In this document: in pieces, positions 44,345 to 57,171 of the stretch
How positions within the stretch are numbered: position 1 is the first letter of the stretch
Layout: each line of letters opens with the position of its first letter
Assembly: GCF_004210375.1 (NCBI RefSeq)
Contig: NC_134830.1
Coordinates: forward strand, 6,386,001 to 6,450,000
DNA from: Tachypleus tridentatus
Taxonomy: Eukaryota; Arthropoda; Merostomata; Xiphosura; Limulidae
Direction: 5' to 3'
Length of the DNA stretch: 64,000 bases
Position numbers and translations under genes: made by a program
The notes under the pieces: generated by a model
The model's database searches: none
What the model saw: only the letters and a program-made list of their open reading frames with translations
Told to the model about the DNA's origin: nothing

Positions 44345-44615
44345 TAAGATTATACATTGTTGTACCTCAATCATATTTATTGTTATTATTTAATTTATTT
44401 GACTTATTCTAGGAAAAATCTGGGAGAAGTTCGAACTAATCTTGTGTTAAAGTGTAAACATGTCAGTTTGGTTACGATTGCTCGAAGTAATAATAAACGT
44501 GTGTGTAGCTTTATTCTAAGCAATCTTATGAAAATGTAACCACGTTTGATCATCTATCATGGTTATCATGAACCATCATTAAGGATTGGATACTGTAAAA
44601 GAAAAATTTTCATGA
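44345..44615. other. No gene seen
   Basis: Short unique stretch after the 30-bp array. Confidence 0.4.
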
Positions 44616-44617
44616 TT

Positions 44618-44897
44618 GTTTGTTTGTTTGTTTTGAATTTCGCACAAAGCTACGCGAGGGCTATCTGTGCTAGCCGTCCCTAATTTAGCAGTGTAAAACT
44701 AGAGGGAAGGCAGCTAGTCATCACCACCCACCGCCAACTCTTGGGCTACTCTTTTACCAACGAATAGTGGGATTGATCGTAGCATTATAACGCCCCCACG
44801 TCTGAAAAGGCGAGCATGTTTGGTGCGACCGAGATTCGAACCCGCGACCCTCGTATTACGAGTCGAACGCATTAACACGCTTGGCCATGCCGGGCCA
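44618..44897 (-). mobile_element. SINE-A copy, full length and near consensus
   Basis: Complement: (GTTT)n tail, TTTCGCACAAAGCTACGCGA, complete body, B-box complement GAGATTCGAACCCGCG, head complement GGCCATGCCGGGCC. Among the least diverged copies. Confidence 0.95.
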
Positions 44898-44921
44898 AAT
44901 TTCATGATACTTTGTCATTAA

Positions 44922-45235
44922 GCACTTAGCAATAGGGATCATGATGAATACTTAGCAATAGGGATCATGATGAATACATAGCAATAGGGATCATGATGAA
45001 TACTTAGCAATAGGGATCATGATGAATACTTAGCAATAGGGATCATGATGAATACATAGCAATAGGGATCATGATGAATACTTAGCAATAGGGATCATGA
45101 TGAATACTTAGCAATAGGGATCATGATGAATACTTAGCAATAGGTATCATGATGAATACATAGCAATAGGGATCATGATGAATACTTAGCAATAGGGATC
45201 ATGATGAATACTTAGCAATAGGGATCATGATGAAA
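44922..45235. repeat. Minisatellite, ~26-bp unit, 12 copies
   Basis: Unit TAGCAATAGGGATCATGATG then AATACT, with the palindrome ATCATGAT. The main variants are ACATAGC for ACTTAGC and one GGTATC. Confidence 0.95.
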
Positions 45236-46100
45236 CAAAATGGCGGCTATAAAATCACCTGTTTAAAACCAACTTTAACAATTACTATTTCACAGTATTG
45301 GATTAGCTAAAGTTTATTGTACTGATAAAGCCGCCTAAATCGCTATGCATATGTTTATGAAGTGAATGAAAATTTCAGTATTTCAACGAATCTTCATTTA
45401 AGTTAGTAAGTAAGTGACTTTTCCAGATAAGTGTACAGAAAAAATGACGAACCTCATCGTTCTAAATTTTTCGAAGAACTCTTGTGTGTATACTTTGCGC
45501 AGATAATTAGACATAAGTGTAGGTTGATAGAGATCTTGTTTTGCCAGTTTGCAGCTCGTGAAGAATTATTAGGCCACGGTCAGTGATTGTCCTATAACTA
45601 GTGCTTAATGTTAATATGGCGCTGCTGATGAGTAATAAAATCCACTTCATATATGCGCATCCCACACTATGTATTACTGGCGCACAAAAATACAACCAAG
45701 AAAGAGGAAACAAACAAGTATAATAAAAAATAATTTTATAAACACAAGTAAGAATCAATATAGGCGAAACTTACCTGGATAAAATAGGATAATGTTTCTT
45801 AAGTAATTTAGTTTTTGCAGTTTCGACTTGCTTGTCTCAACACTTTTCGTAGTGTTAAAGTTATCTTTGTCACCACAGCTAGCTAGCTTTGTATATATCG
45901 ATACCTTCTTGTCTTTAGAAGGTTTAAACATTTTTTATAAGACAAGATTTTAGTGAATATGCTAAAACAATTTTCATATATTTTACTGTTGTAGGATTAT
46001 TTTTAAAAGATTTGTTCTACGTTTATTATACGCATTGCAAATATAACCTAAATTATGTAACGATTTGTGAAGAATAATAAACAAGTAATACAGTAATCTT
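45236..46100. other. No gene recognised
   Basis: Unique sequence. A minus-strand frame at 45507-45758 has no domain. Confidence 0.4.
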
Positions 46101-46101
46101 C

Positions 46102-46855
46102 AACTTAGGAAGTGCTTCTATAACTTGGTTTTGTCAAGTTCCTAATCTTTCATCAACTTAGGAAGTGCTTCTATAACTTGGTTTTGTCAAGTTCCTAATC
46201 TTTCATCAACTTAGGAAGTGCTTCTATAACTTGGTTTTGTCAAGTCCCTAATCTTTCATCAACTTAGGAAGTGCTTCTATAACTTGGTTTTGGCAAGTCC
46301 CTAATCTTTCATCAACTTAGGAAGTGCTTCTATAACTTGGTTTTGTCAAGTCCCTAATCTTTCATCAACTTAGGAAGTGCTTCTATAACTTGGTTTTGTC
46401 AAGTCCCTAATCTTTCATCAACTTAGGAAGTGCTTCTATAACTTGGTTTTGTCAAGTCCCTAATCTTTCATCAACTTAGGAAGTGCTTCTATAACTTGGT
46501 TTTGCAAGTCCCTAATCTTTCATCAACTTAGGAAGTGCTTCTATAACTTGGTTTTGTCAAGTCCCTAATCTTTCATCGACTTAGGAAGTGCTTCTATAAC
46601 TTGGTTTTGTCAAGTCCCTAATCTTTCATCGACTTAGGAAGTGCTTCTATAACTTGGTTTTGTCAAGTCCCTAATCTTTCATCGACTTAGGAAGTGCTTC
46701 TATAACTTGGTTTTGGCAAGTCCCTAATCTTTCATCGACTTAGGAAGTGCTTCTATAACTTGGTTTTGACAAGTCTCTAATCCTTTTTCAAATTTGGAAG
46801 TGAGTCTATAACTTGGTTTTGGCAAGTCTCTAATCATTTTTCAGGTTTGGTAGTG
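46102..46855. repeat. Minisatellite, 53-bp unit, about 14 copies
   Basis: Unit: AACTTAGGAAGTGCTTCTAT, AACTTGGTTTTGTCAAGTCC, CTAATCTTTCATC. First copies at 46102 and 46155; the last two copies are diverged. ACTTG and CAAGT flank a 7-nt loop. Confidence 0.96.
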
Positions 46856-47318
46856 GATCAGTAACGTTTGTTTTGTAATCTTTAATTAATTTTTGTTATG
46901 CTGGAAACTGGATTTATAACTTTTAAAATAAAGTAAGTAAATGTTGTAAGAATTTTTACTGAAATATATATTAATCATCCTTGGAAATGAATATATATAT
47001 ATTTTGGGAAGTTACTAATGCTTGTCATCTTATGAACTGGATGTGTTGTTTTTGATATAGTTTACAAGCTAGATAGACAAATAATGTGTAGATTTACCAG
47101 TGGTGAACGTAAGGGCAACATGTTTTTTTTTTGTTTTTTTTTGCAAATGTCCAATTTCAGCTGAAAAAAGGGGGAAAAATCATTCGCTAACACTGAGATT
47201 TAGAGTTCGAGTTCAGTAACTAAGAGTAACATTCAGCCACAAGGTGAAACAAATTACAAACATAAAATGTACCTGTTTGTTTATTCTTTAGAGTGGGAAT
47301 GATATTTACCCCTATTTG
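46856..47318. other. No gene seen
   Basis: Unique AT-rich sequence between two arrays. Confidence 0.4.
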
Positions 47319-47319
47319 G

Positions 47320-49462
47320 TGTTAATAACAGTGTCATGTTTACTCCTACTTAGTATTATTAACAGTGCCATATTTACCCTTACTCAGCATTATTACCAGT
47401 GCCACTTTTACCCTTACTTAGTATTATTACCAGTGCCACTTCTGCCTCTACTTTGTGTTATTAGCAGTGCCATTTTACTCCTACTTTGTATTATTAACAG
47501 TGCCATTTTACTCCTACTTTGTATTATTAACAGTGCCATTTTTACTCCTACTTTGTATTATTAGCAGTGCCATTTTACCCCTACTTTGTGTTATTAGCAG
47601 TGCCATTTTACCCCTACTTTGTGTTATTACAAGTGTCATTTTACTCCTACTTTGTATTAGTAGCAGTGCCATTTTTAACCCTACTTTGTATTATTAGCAG
47701 TGCCATTTTTAACCCTACTTTGTATTATTAGCAGTGCCATTTTACCCCTACTTTGTGTTATTAGCAGTGCCATTTTACTCCTACTTTGTGTTATTAACAG
47801 TGCCATTTTACCCCTACTTTGTGTTATTAGCAGTGTCATTTTACCCCTACTTTGTATTATTAGCAGTGCCATTTTACCCCTACTTTGTATTATTAGCAGT
47901 GCCATTTTACCCCTACTTTGTATTATTAACAGTGCCATTTTACCCCTACATTGTGTTATTAGCAGTGTCATTTTGCCCCTACTTTGTGTTATTAGCAGTG
48001 TCATTTTACCCCTACTTTGTATTATTAGCAGTGCCATTTTACCCCTACTTTGTATTATTAGCAGTGTCATTTTACCCCTACTTTGTATTATTAGCAGTGC
48101 CATTTTACCCCTACTTTGTGTTATTAGCAGTGCCATTTTACCCCTACTTTGTGTTATTAGCAGTGTCATTTTACCCCTACTTTGTATTATTAGCAGTGCC
48201 ATTTTACCCCTACTTTGTGTTATTAGCAGTGCCATTTTACCCTTACTTTGTATTATTAGCAGTGCCATTTTACCCCTACTTTGTGCTATTAGCAGTGCCA
48301 TTTTACCCCTACTTTGTATTATTAACAGTGCCATTTTACCCCTACTTTGTGTTATTAGCAGTGCCATTTTACCCCTACTTTGTGTTATTAGCAGTGCCAT
48401 TTTACCCCTACTTTGTGTTATTAGCAATGACTTTTTAACCCCTACTTTGTATTATTAGCAGTGCCATTTTACCCCTACTTTATGTTATTAGCAGTGCCAT
48501 TTTACCCCTACTTTGTGTTATTAGCAGTGTCACTTTACCCCTACTTTATGTTATTAGCAGTGCCATTTTACCCCTACTTTGTGTTATTAGCAGTGTCATT
48601 TTACCCCTACTTTGTATTATTAGCAGTGCCATTTTACCCCTACTTTGTATTATTAGCAGTGTCATTTTACCCCTACTTTGTATTATTAGCAGTGCCATTT
48701 TACCCCTACTTTGTATTATTAGCAGTGTCATTTTACCTCTACTTTGTATTATTAGCAGTGCCATTTTACCCCTACTTTGTGTTATTAGCAGTGCCATTTT
48801 ACCCCTACTTTGTGTTATTAGCAGTGTCATTTTACCCCTACTTTGTATTATTAGCAGTGCCATTTTACCCCTACTTTGTGTTATTAGCAGTGCCATTTTA
48901 CCCTTACTTTGTATTATTAGCAGTGCCATTTTACCCCTACTTTGTGCTATTAGCAGTGCCATTTTACCCCTACTTTGTATTATTAACAGTGCCATTTTAC
49001 CCCTACTTTGTGTTATTAGCAGTGCCATTTTACCCCTACTTTGTGTTATTAGCAGTGCCATTTTACCCCTACTTTGTGTTATTAGCAGTGTCATTTTACC
49101 CCTACTTTGTATTATTAGCAGTGCCATTTTACCCTTACTTTGTGTTATTAGCAGTGCCATTTTACCTCTACTTTGTGTTATTAGCAGTGCCATTTTACCC
49201 CTACTTTGTATTATTAACAGTGCCATTTTACCCCTACTTTGTATTATTAGCAGTGCCATTTTACCCCTACTTTGTGTTATTAGCAGTGCCATTTTACCCC
49301 TACTTTGTGTTATTAGCAGTGTCATTTTACCCCTACTTTGTATTATTAGCAGTGCCATTTTACCCCTACTTTATGTTATTAGCAGTGCCATTTTACCCCT
49401 ACTTTGTGTTATTAGCAGTGCCATTTTACCCCTACTTTGCATTATTAACAGTGCCACTTTTA
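47320..49462. repeat. Minisatellite, 33-bp unit, about 65 copies
   Basis: Unit: TTATTAGCAGTGCCATTTTA then CCCCTACTTTGTG. The first ~10 units are diverged and the rest nearly uniform. At 11 codons per unit with no stops, two plus-strand frames and a minus-strand frame stay open for up to 346 codons. The encoded leucine- or tyrosine-rich peptides are artefacts. Confidence 0.98.
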
Positions 49463-49464
49463 CT

Positions 49465-50550
49465 TGGGTTAGCCTACTCGTATTGTTTTCTGTGGTATTA
49501 AACACGTCTTTCTATCATGTCTTGGTACGATTGTCGCTTCATATTTTGCAAACACAGAAAACAGTCCTGTACCTGATCAAGAAGGTATATAAATAAGACG
49601 TGGTGGTTAGGAACAATAATTACGTCATTCGGTATCATTTACTGACGTCATCCGTCTTGTCTACTCCACTTTAGGAAATGATAATTGGCACAGATCTTGA
49701 GGACGACACGTTTCTAACAGATACCTCGATTTATTTCGTTTTATCCTAACAAAACATATAATCCAAATTCTTTTTAATAACTGGTTTAGTTTAATGCAAG
49801 GTTAGGTCTTTTCAGGCTTCGAGTCCTCACTGAATTTGCAATAAGACTCTCTCCCACTCTCTTTACAACAAAGACTTCCTTGTATGTCGATTCCTCTCAT
49901 AAGTTTTACTTGGCACAAGAAACGTCACTTGCTCAGTTCTCGTGCACACGTGGAGTCGACAAATCAACATCCCCTTAACTAGATCCCCCGTACCACTCAC
50001 TAGCTTAGTTGCAAGTGCGTTTCGTATACCATTCGACTTACCGTGACAAGCGTACGGTTATCGGCACGTAAATCAACTCACAAATTGTGATTAAAATACA
50101 AGTTGTGCTAAAGTAATTAAAAATATAATCTTTCACCAGACGGCACTAATTTTGTAATTGCAGCATGAATATATAATAAAGTTAAAGTTAAACAAGTATA
50201 ATCTTTGATAAATAATAGCAAGAGATCAGTCATTGTTACATTTCATCCTGAAACTAATATTCCATTAAAATTTTCATGATCACTGCTTACTGTGACCAGA
50301 ATGTAATATTGACATTATTGTATTTCATGATTTTAAACACTATATTCCATCTTTGAACTTCTAGTTCACTAACAGTTAACAAAAAGAAATATATATATAT
50401 ATTATGGTCTTCAACTATCAGAGCGGAAGTTGTCCACAAGTATTCCTGTTTCTTTGAGGCCGGTAAAACACTCCCAGCAGATGGTGTTTTATAAGACTCA
50501 TCGATCATGATAGGAGATTTGGTTATTTGAAAATATAAGAATAATTAGTA
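49465..50550. other. No gene recognised
   Basis: About 1.1 kb of unique sequence with no domain, RNA gene or element recognised. Confidence 0.4.
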
Positions 50551-50551
50551 A

Positions 50552-50615
50552 AAAATATGTATATTATCATTATAGTTTATTATTATTATGTGTTATTATT
50601 ATTATTATTATTATG

Positions 50616-50653
<38 letters not shown>

Positions 50654-50680
50654 GTATGTGTTATTATTATTATTATTATG

Positions 50681-50725
<45 letters not shown>

Positions 50726-50726
50726 G

Positions 50727-50804
<78 letters not shown>

Positions 50805-51032
50805 GTGTTATTATTATTACTATGTGTTATTATTATTATTATGTGTTATTCTTATGTTTTATTATTATTATTATGTATTATTAGTATTATTATGTGTTAT
50901 AATTATTATGTATCATTATTATTATGTATTATTCTCATGTTTTATTATTATTATTATGTATTATTATTATTATTATGTGTTATAATTATTATGTATCATT
51001 ATTATTATGTGTTATTATTATTATTATATATT
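50552..51032. repeat. ATT trinucleotide microsatellite with interruptions
   Basis: (TTA)n tracts broken by TGTG and TCTTATG. All frames are low-complexity poly-Leu, poly-Ile or poly-Tyr; non-coding. Confidence 0.97.
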
Positions 51033-51384
51033 ATTTAGTTTGGCCAGTAAAATAAAACTTAACATCCGATAACGGACATTTAATAACGAATTATGAATTC
51101 TAAAACTTTATATATTTAATGTGTAATAGAAGCAATAATCATATAGTTTTATTCAACACATAACATACTGTTGTAACGTATTCCATCGTTGGGTAATATT
51201 TTTTTCAAATGATTTGGTAGAAATACAGCCAAGTCAGTAGCGCCATTTTATCAGATTCTCACGAGGCGGGGGGCAAAGCTGAACCTTAATTTATCTAACG
51301 GAAGTGTACAAAACTTAAAGTGTGAAAACAATAACACAGCACCGAAAGGTGCGTGGGCAGCGTTGATTAAACTGAATATAGGTA
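51033..51384. other. No gene seen
   Basis: Unique sequence. The 79-codon minus-strand frame here extends into the next array. Confidence 0.4.
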
Positions 51385-51985
51385 CAGTAGGTACGACAAC
51401 CTGTTCTGAAACTGGATCACAATAAATAGTACAACCTATTCTGAAACTGGATCCCAATAGAGGGTACAGCTTATTCTGAAACTGGATCACAATAGATTGT
51501 ACAGTCTATTTTAAAACTGTGTGATAATACACAGCACAGCCTATTTTGAAACTGGATTCCAATAGGTAGTACACCCTATTCTAAAACTGGATCATAATAG
51601 ATTGTACAGCCTATTCTGAAACTGGATCACAATAGATTGTACAGTCTATTTCAAAACTGTGTAATAATACATAGCGCAGCCTATTCTGAAAGTGGATCAT
51701 AATATATTGTACAGCCTATTCTGAAACTGGATGACAGTAAATAGTACAGCCTATTCTGAAACTGGATCACAACAGATTGTAAGTCTATTCTGAAACTGGA
51801 TGACAGTAGGTAGTACAGTCTATTCTGAAACTGGATGACAGTAGATTGTACAGTCTATTCTAAAACTGGATCACAGTAGATTGTACAGTCTATTCTAAAA
51901 CTGGATCACAGTAGATAGTACAGTCTATTCTAAAACTGGATCACAGTAGATTGTACAGTCTATTTTAAAACTGGATCACAGAAGA
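51385..51985. repeat. Minisatellite, ~36-bp unit, about 16 copies
   Basis: Unit core CTATTCTGAAACTGGATCAC then AATAGATTGTACAGT. AATAG and CTATT form inverted arms across unit boundaries. Considerable drift. Confidence 0.92.
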
Positions 51986-53248
51986 CAGTGTCAACTTAAT
52001 AACTATTAAGTTCCCGTCCCATTACGACCGGAATCTCAACCAGTGTGGAGTCACTTTTATTATTGATATTTTTACCCATATTCCGTGTAATGATCAAACA
52101 GAGTGGGTTTATTTGTTAGATAAATATGTTACTTTGTTTTATGCCTATTTGAAACTGACTTTTCTGGACATGTGTTGATGCAGGAAAACGTGCAGGTTAA
52201 CAGTATTTTTCTATTATTTTTCCTTGTCCACCTACATCACCACAGGTAAGCAGTTCTGCTCTCTATGTATGACAGAATGGACACGTGAATTTGGATGGCA
52301 GTATTGGCCTCATCCTTTATCATGTTTGGGTATGTGTGTGTCAATTCTATATTTCCAAGTCTAGCACAAACTCAGCTGAACTTGTTACAAGTGTACCGGC
52401 TTTACTAGAAATGTCTCGTAACTTGAGCTAAACTGTGTGGTCTCGCTAGGGGAGATTGAGAGGTCAGAGGATTCCTTCAAATGTGTCCTCCTATCAAATG
52501 TATTCCATAACACCGTGAACCGGAATTGCACGTGGTGGTTGTCACTCTCTTAACCTCCCCTCTCATAAATTTAGTGCAGTTCTCTTTGCTTCTAATGCTT
52601 ATGACGATGTGAAAGCGATAAAAAGAAGAACGGCCGTATTCGAAGACGTTAAGGAACGCTCATTCATTGGATATATCCTTTGAACGTTCTTTCTTGACTA
52701 GACAATTTAATAATAATGAGAAAAACATACACACATATACGCATAAATGAACGTTGTGTCATAATGACAAATGATTGTCCCAAACTTCTTCGGTCAGATC
52801 AAATTTCAAGTCTTCGTGTGGTCAGAATAATAAATAACATGTAAATATTCATTTCCACATTTATTCTAGGAGGATATACTTACATGTTTTATGTTGACAA
52901 AGAGAAATTCGTATTTTAGAGATTAATACATTTTGGTACTTAAACGTATTCACTGATTACAACTCAGTTACTGGCTGGTGTCGTTATAAACTGGTGTAGT
53001 GCACGTGTTTAACGTTTTATGGATTGCGCTACAACACAGTTAAGCATGACCCACTTTACAAAACAGTAATGAAATCATTAATTCCTTATTTCAAATACAC
53101 TCTGGCGGACAGTAGTTAATACATTTACTAATTACAATACTGAAGGTATTGTGAGTGACTCACACTTGATTAAGGACACTGAAACTAACGACGTCACATA
53201 CACATGATATTTGATGGGAAAGGTAACCATATGGTTAAATCATTTCAT
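51986..53248. other. No gene recognised
   Basis: 1.26 kb of unique sequence. No domain-bearing frame. Confidence 0.4.
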
Positions 53249-53250
53249 TA

Positions 53251-53530
53251 AACTTAAAGCTGTATCAGTAAATCACGTGTTTACAAGATTTGGACATGTT
53301 GTAGAAACTTAAAGCTGTATCACTAAATTATGTGGTTAGAAGATTTGAACATGTTGTAGAAACTTAAAGCTGTATCACTAAATCATGTGGTTAGAATATT
53401 TGAACAGGTTGTAGAAACTTAAAGCTGTATCAGTAAAGCATGTGGTTAGAAGATTTGAACATGTTGTAGAAACTTAAGGCTGTATCGTAAATCACGTGTT
53501 TAGAAGTTTTAGAACAGGTTGTAGAAAGCT
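53251..53530. repeat. Minisatellite, 55-bp unit, 5 copies
   Basis: Copies begin AACTTAAAGCTGTATCA at 53251, 53306 and 53361 and onward. AAATC and GATTT, and CATGT and ACATG, are inverted arms. Confidence 0.92.
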
Positions 53531-53559
53531 ATTGAGAGTCTGTACCTTTATAATATTCG

Positions 53560-53785
53560 GCTAATGTCAAAATTATAAAAGTTAACGTTAGATTGAATAG
53601 TATAACTTAACACTTGATTGAATAGTATAACTTAACGTTAGACTGAAGAGTGTATTTGTAAGTAGGTTTTCAAGTCATAGGTTTCTAATAACACTAAAAG
53701 TAACTAGCCCTAGTAGGTCTGCTCATCATATCCTTCTAGTAACTAGCCCTAGTAGGTCTGCTCATCATATCCTTCTAGTAACACC
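53560..53785. repeat. Two short direct repeats
   Basis: GTTAGATTGAATAGTATAAC-type unit about 3 times (53583-53650), then a two-copy repeat beginning AACTAGCCCTAGTAGGTCTG (53702 and 53741). Confidence 0.85.
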
Positions 53786-53814
53786 AACATCAAGAGTATG
53801 GGAAAAGAATGAGC

Positions 53815-54660
53815 GAAATGTAGATAAACATTAGAACAAAGATCAATGTGTAGATAAACATTGGAACAAAGACCAATGTGTAGATAAACATTGAAACAAA
53901 GATCAATGTGTAGATAAACATTGGAACAAAGACCATTGTGTAGATAAACATTGAAACAAAGATCAATGTGTAGATAAACATTGAAACAAAGATCAATGTG
54001 TAGATAAGCATTGAAATAAAGATCAATGTGTAGATAAACATTGGAACAAAGATCAATGTGTAGCTAAACATTGGAACAAAGATCAATGTGTAGCTAAACA
54101 TTGGAACAAAGATCAATGTGTAGATAAACATTGGAACAAAGATTAATGTGTAGATAAACATTGAAACAAAGATGAATGTGTAGATAAACATTGAAACAAA
54201 GATCAATGTGTAGATAAACATTGAAACAAAGATCAATGTATAGATAAACATTGGAACAAAGATCAATGTGTAGATAAACATTGGAACAAAGATCATTGTG
54301 TTGATAAACATTGAAACAAAGCTCATTGTGTAGATAAACATTGGAACAAAGATCAATGTGTATATAAACATTGGAACAAACATCAATGTGTAGATAAACA
54401 TTGAAACAAAGATCAATGTGTAGAAAAACATTGGAACAAAGATCAATGTGTAGATAAACATTGGAACAAAGATCGTTGTGTTGATAAACATTGAAACAAA
54501 GCTCATTGTGTAGATAAACATTGGAACAAAGATCAATGTGTATATAAACATTGGAACAAACATCAATGTGTAGATAAGCATTGAAATAAAGATCAATGTG
54601 TATATAAACATTGGAACAAACATCAATGTGTAGATAAACATTGGAACAAAGATCAATGTG
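53815..54660. repeat. Minisatellite, 30-bp unit, 28 copies
   Basis: Unit GTGTAGATAAACATTGGAAC then AAAGATCAAT. ACATTG and CAATGT flank a 10-nt loop. A 180-bp block of variant units (GTTGATAAAC, GCTCATTG, TATATAAAC) near 54290-54400 recurs at 54470-54580, so a higher-order duplication is present. The long minus-strand frame is an artefact. Confidence 0.96.
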
Positions 54661-54699
54661 GCTTGATCAGATCAAAGATCTTTTACACGTTTTAATTAA

Positions 54700-55225
54700 G
54701 TGGTGACAACTCATAGGAAATTACAACCCTGAATGTCTTATGTCATTAGTTAATATTGGTTGAGGCTTTGATCTGTAATAACAACTCTTAATGTCTTGTG
54801 TTGTCAGTTAATATTGGTTGAGGCTTGATCTGTAATAACAACTCTTAACGTCTTGTGCTATCAGTTAATATTGGTTGTGGCTTTGATCTGTAATAACAAC
54901 TCTTAACGTCTTGTGCCATCAGTTAATATTGGTTGAGGTTTTGATCTGTAATAACAACCCTTAACGTCTTGTGTTGTCAGTTAATATTGGTTGAGGCTTT
55001 GATCTGTAATAACAACTCTTAACGTCTTGTGCTATCAGTTAATATTGGTTGAGGTTTTGATCTGTAATAACAACTCTTAACGTTTTGTGCCATCAGTTAA
55101 TATTGGTTGAGGTTTTGATCTGTAATAACAACTCTTGACGTCTTGTCTATCAGTTAATATTGGTTGAGGTTTTGATCTGTAATAACAACTCTTAACGTCT
55201 TGTGCTATCAGTTAATATTTGTGTA
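54700..55225. repeat. Minisatellite, ~58-bp unit, about 9 copies
   Basis: Unit: TTGATCTGTAATAACAACTC, TTAACGTCTTGTGCTATCAG, TTAATATTGGTTGAGG. TTAAC and GTTAA are inverted arms. Confidence 0.95.
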
Positions 55226-55507
55226 AGTTTTGTGTTGATGTAGGCTGCGCTTTGTTGTAATAGTTTAGGACCTTTAACCTCAATGAAAGATAACAAATGA
55301 TTATTTGAATCATAGATTGTATATTTCAGGAAGCTACATCATGCTATCCGAATCGTTAAAGATTGGTTCCAAGAACATAAAGAATAGCTTGTTTGACTAC
55401 CACAGTTACCATGTTACTGAGCATCTGTGGTCAGTTCGTAAAACTAAGTTTTGAACCAGATTTCGATCGCCAATGTCACTTCAACAGTTATATTGTTTGT
55501 TATCAAA

Positions 55508-55628
55508 TACAAACTTTTGTTTGTTTAGCATTAAGCACACAGCTGCAAGAGGGGCTGGTTATCTGTGTTCTGCCCACCACTGATATCGAAACCCGGTTTC
55601 TAGGGTTGTTAGTCCGCAGAAATACTTC
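55508..55628 (-). mobile_element. SINE-B copy
   Basis: The complement reads tail (TTAAGCACACAGCTGCAAG), ATCTGTGTTCTGCCCACCAC, B-box complement GATATCGAAACCCGG, then TTGTTAGTCCGCAGAAATAC. Confidence 0.85.
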
Positions 55629-55888
55629 TTCTTTGGTCAACTTCAGGTCGTGTTAATTCTGTCTACTTATAGTGACCAATTCCGTATTAATACATAAAAT
55701 GCAGAAATTACCAAGTATTTCTCCATTTTTATCCAAGCCCGTATTTAACAGATTTTATCATAAAATATAGCGTGTTGTCCCCAGTGAATGACAGCAGTAC
55801 TAATCTTAATATTTCATAATCAGAACACTGAACAAATAGCTTTAGATTTTATATTAAACTTGAATTAACAAACCAATAATCGTATATA

Positions 55889-56262
55889 TGTAAAAACGGC
55901 TGGTATGGATAGAGAAAGCACTATGTAGAGGAGCGAGCAACGTTTCGACCTTCTTCGGTCATCATCAGGTTCACAAAGAAAGAAAGAGGTAAGTAACCCA
56001 TAGCTGACCACATATTTGAAGGAAGTTGTGTAATTGAGTGTAGGAATGTAGAGGGCGTGCTTAGATGTTTGATTATATTTATTAATATAGGTATAAAGGT
56101 GTTTCTTTGTACTGGTTTATTTCGGGCTTGAATTGTTGTATAAGTAAGCCTTTATTAATTTTATGTTTGTTTCTTTATTTAGTATTTGGGTGTTTTCTAT
56201 GGTTATGTTGTGTTTATTTGATTTGCAGTGTTCGAAAACGTGTGAAGGCGACTTTTTTTCGT
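55889..56262 (-). pseudogene. Penelope-like element, 3' end only
   Basis: The same 3' terminal region as at 24277 and 27346, including the element edge (TGTAAAAACGGCTGG on the plus strand), the hammerhead-like motif, and the last part of the endonuclease region. Truncated at about 56262. Confidence 0.82.
55943..55968 (-). ncRNA. Hammerhead-like core in Penelope-like 3' end (copy 3)
   Basis: The minus strand reads CTGATGA, helix GACC/GGTC with GAAGAA loop, then GAAA. This copy has the classical CUGAUGA. Helix III and the cleavage site were not resolved. Confidence 0.45.
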
Positions 56263-57170
56263 ATTTAGTCATTCGAAAGAAAACTAAAAGAAATTGAACA
56301 AGAGATTATATCTCACAAACTTGAATAAGTCGTATCAAATTGGGAAATAGTTTTCAAGTTAATGCCACTAGACTGGTGGAAAAACCCAGCCATTCATACT
56401 CAGAGATTCATTTCCAAAACCTTACAAGTCCCCTGGTGGATGCTTTGTTACCGAAAACATTTATAAGAATGACGTACAATCTTATTTAAAAACAAAATGA
56501 GGTAGAATGGAACAGCTTGTTGAACTGTTGCTTATTTTTGTTACACATCTGAGCTAGAAGAAGATATCAGAAGCAGAAAATCTGTTCAGTGGAATAAAAC
56601 TAATTTCGGTGTGTTGTTAAACTGTTAAGATTAATTATCAACTTTAACCAGTAATCATAATAATTCATCAAAGTTTTGAGATCACTGTAATTTACGGTAG
56701 AGGATACATAAGTTTAGATTACTAATATGAAAAGGGGTCATTGAACAATTTAAACATGGAAAAGTATCTGGAAGAGATTTTTGGTAAGGTTTAAATATGT
56801 GTCACTTTTAAGAATGTTTTATCCCTAACTGACATTTTCATCCATTGTTCTTCCTATGTTTTTGTTGTTTCTTTTTATAGAGAGAATTATGGGATAGTTG
56901 AATAATTGTATTATGTTCACAGTGTAGTTGGTCTTAAATAAAATAGTTTTTCCAGCAGGCGTTTCTAACATCCCGACAGATGTCGCTACTAGGCTCCTCC
57001 CATGATTCCTTAAGCTGACGGAAGTTCTTTATGTAACAAAATATAAACAATTAATGTTGGCTTATCTCGCTGATTATAGCGCTATTTCGCTATTAAAGGT
57101 ACCCATAAAAGACGCTCCGCCTCCTCTTACAAATAAAACTTCTGCTTGAGTCTTCAAAAAATAAAAGATG
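56263..57170. other. No gene recognised
   Basis: Unique sequence. A short plus-strand stretch at 56362 (MPLDWWKNPAIH) faintly recalls the C-terminal region of hAT transposases but is too short to call. Confidence 0.35.
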
Positions 57171-57171
57171 G

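Noticed and set aside
50557-51038. Poly-Leu, poly-Ile and poly-Tyr frames
   Set aside because: Translation of an ATT trinucleotide microsatellite.
56362-56450. hAT transposase C-terminal fragment (PLDWWKN-like)
   Set aside because: Only about 25 residues with wrong spacing to the next conserved block; could be chance.
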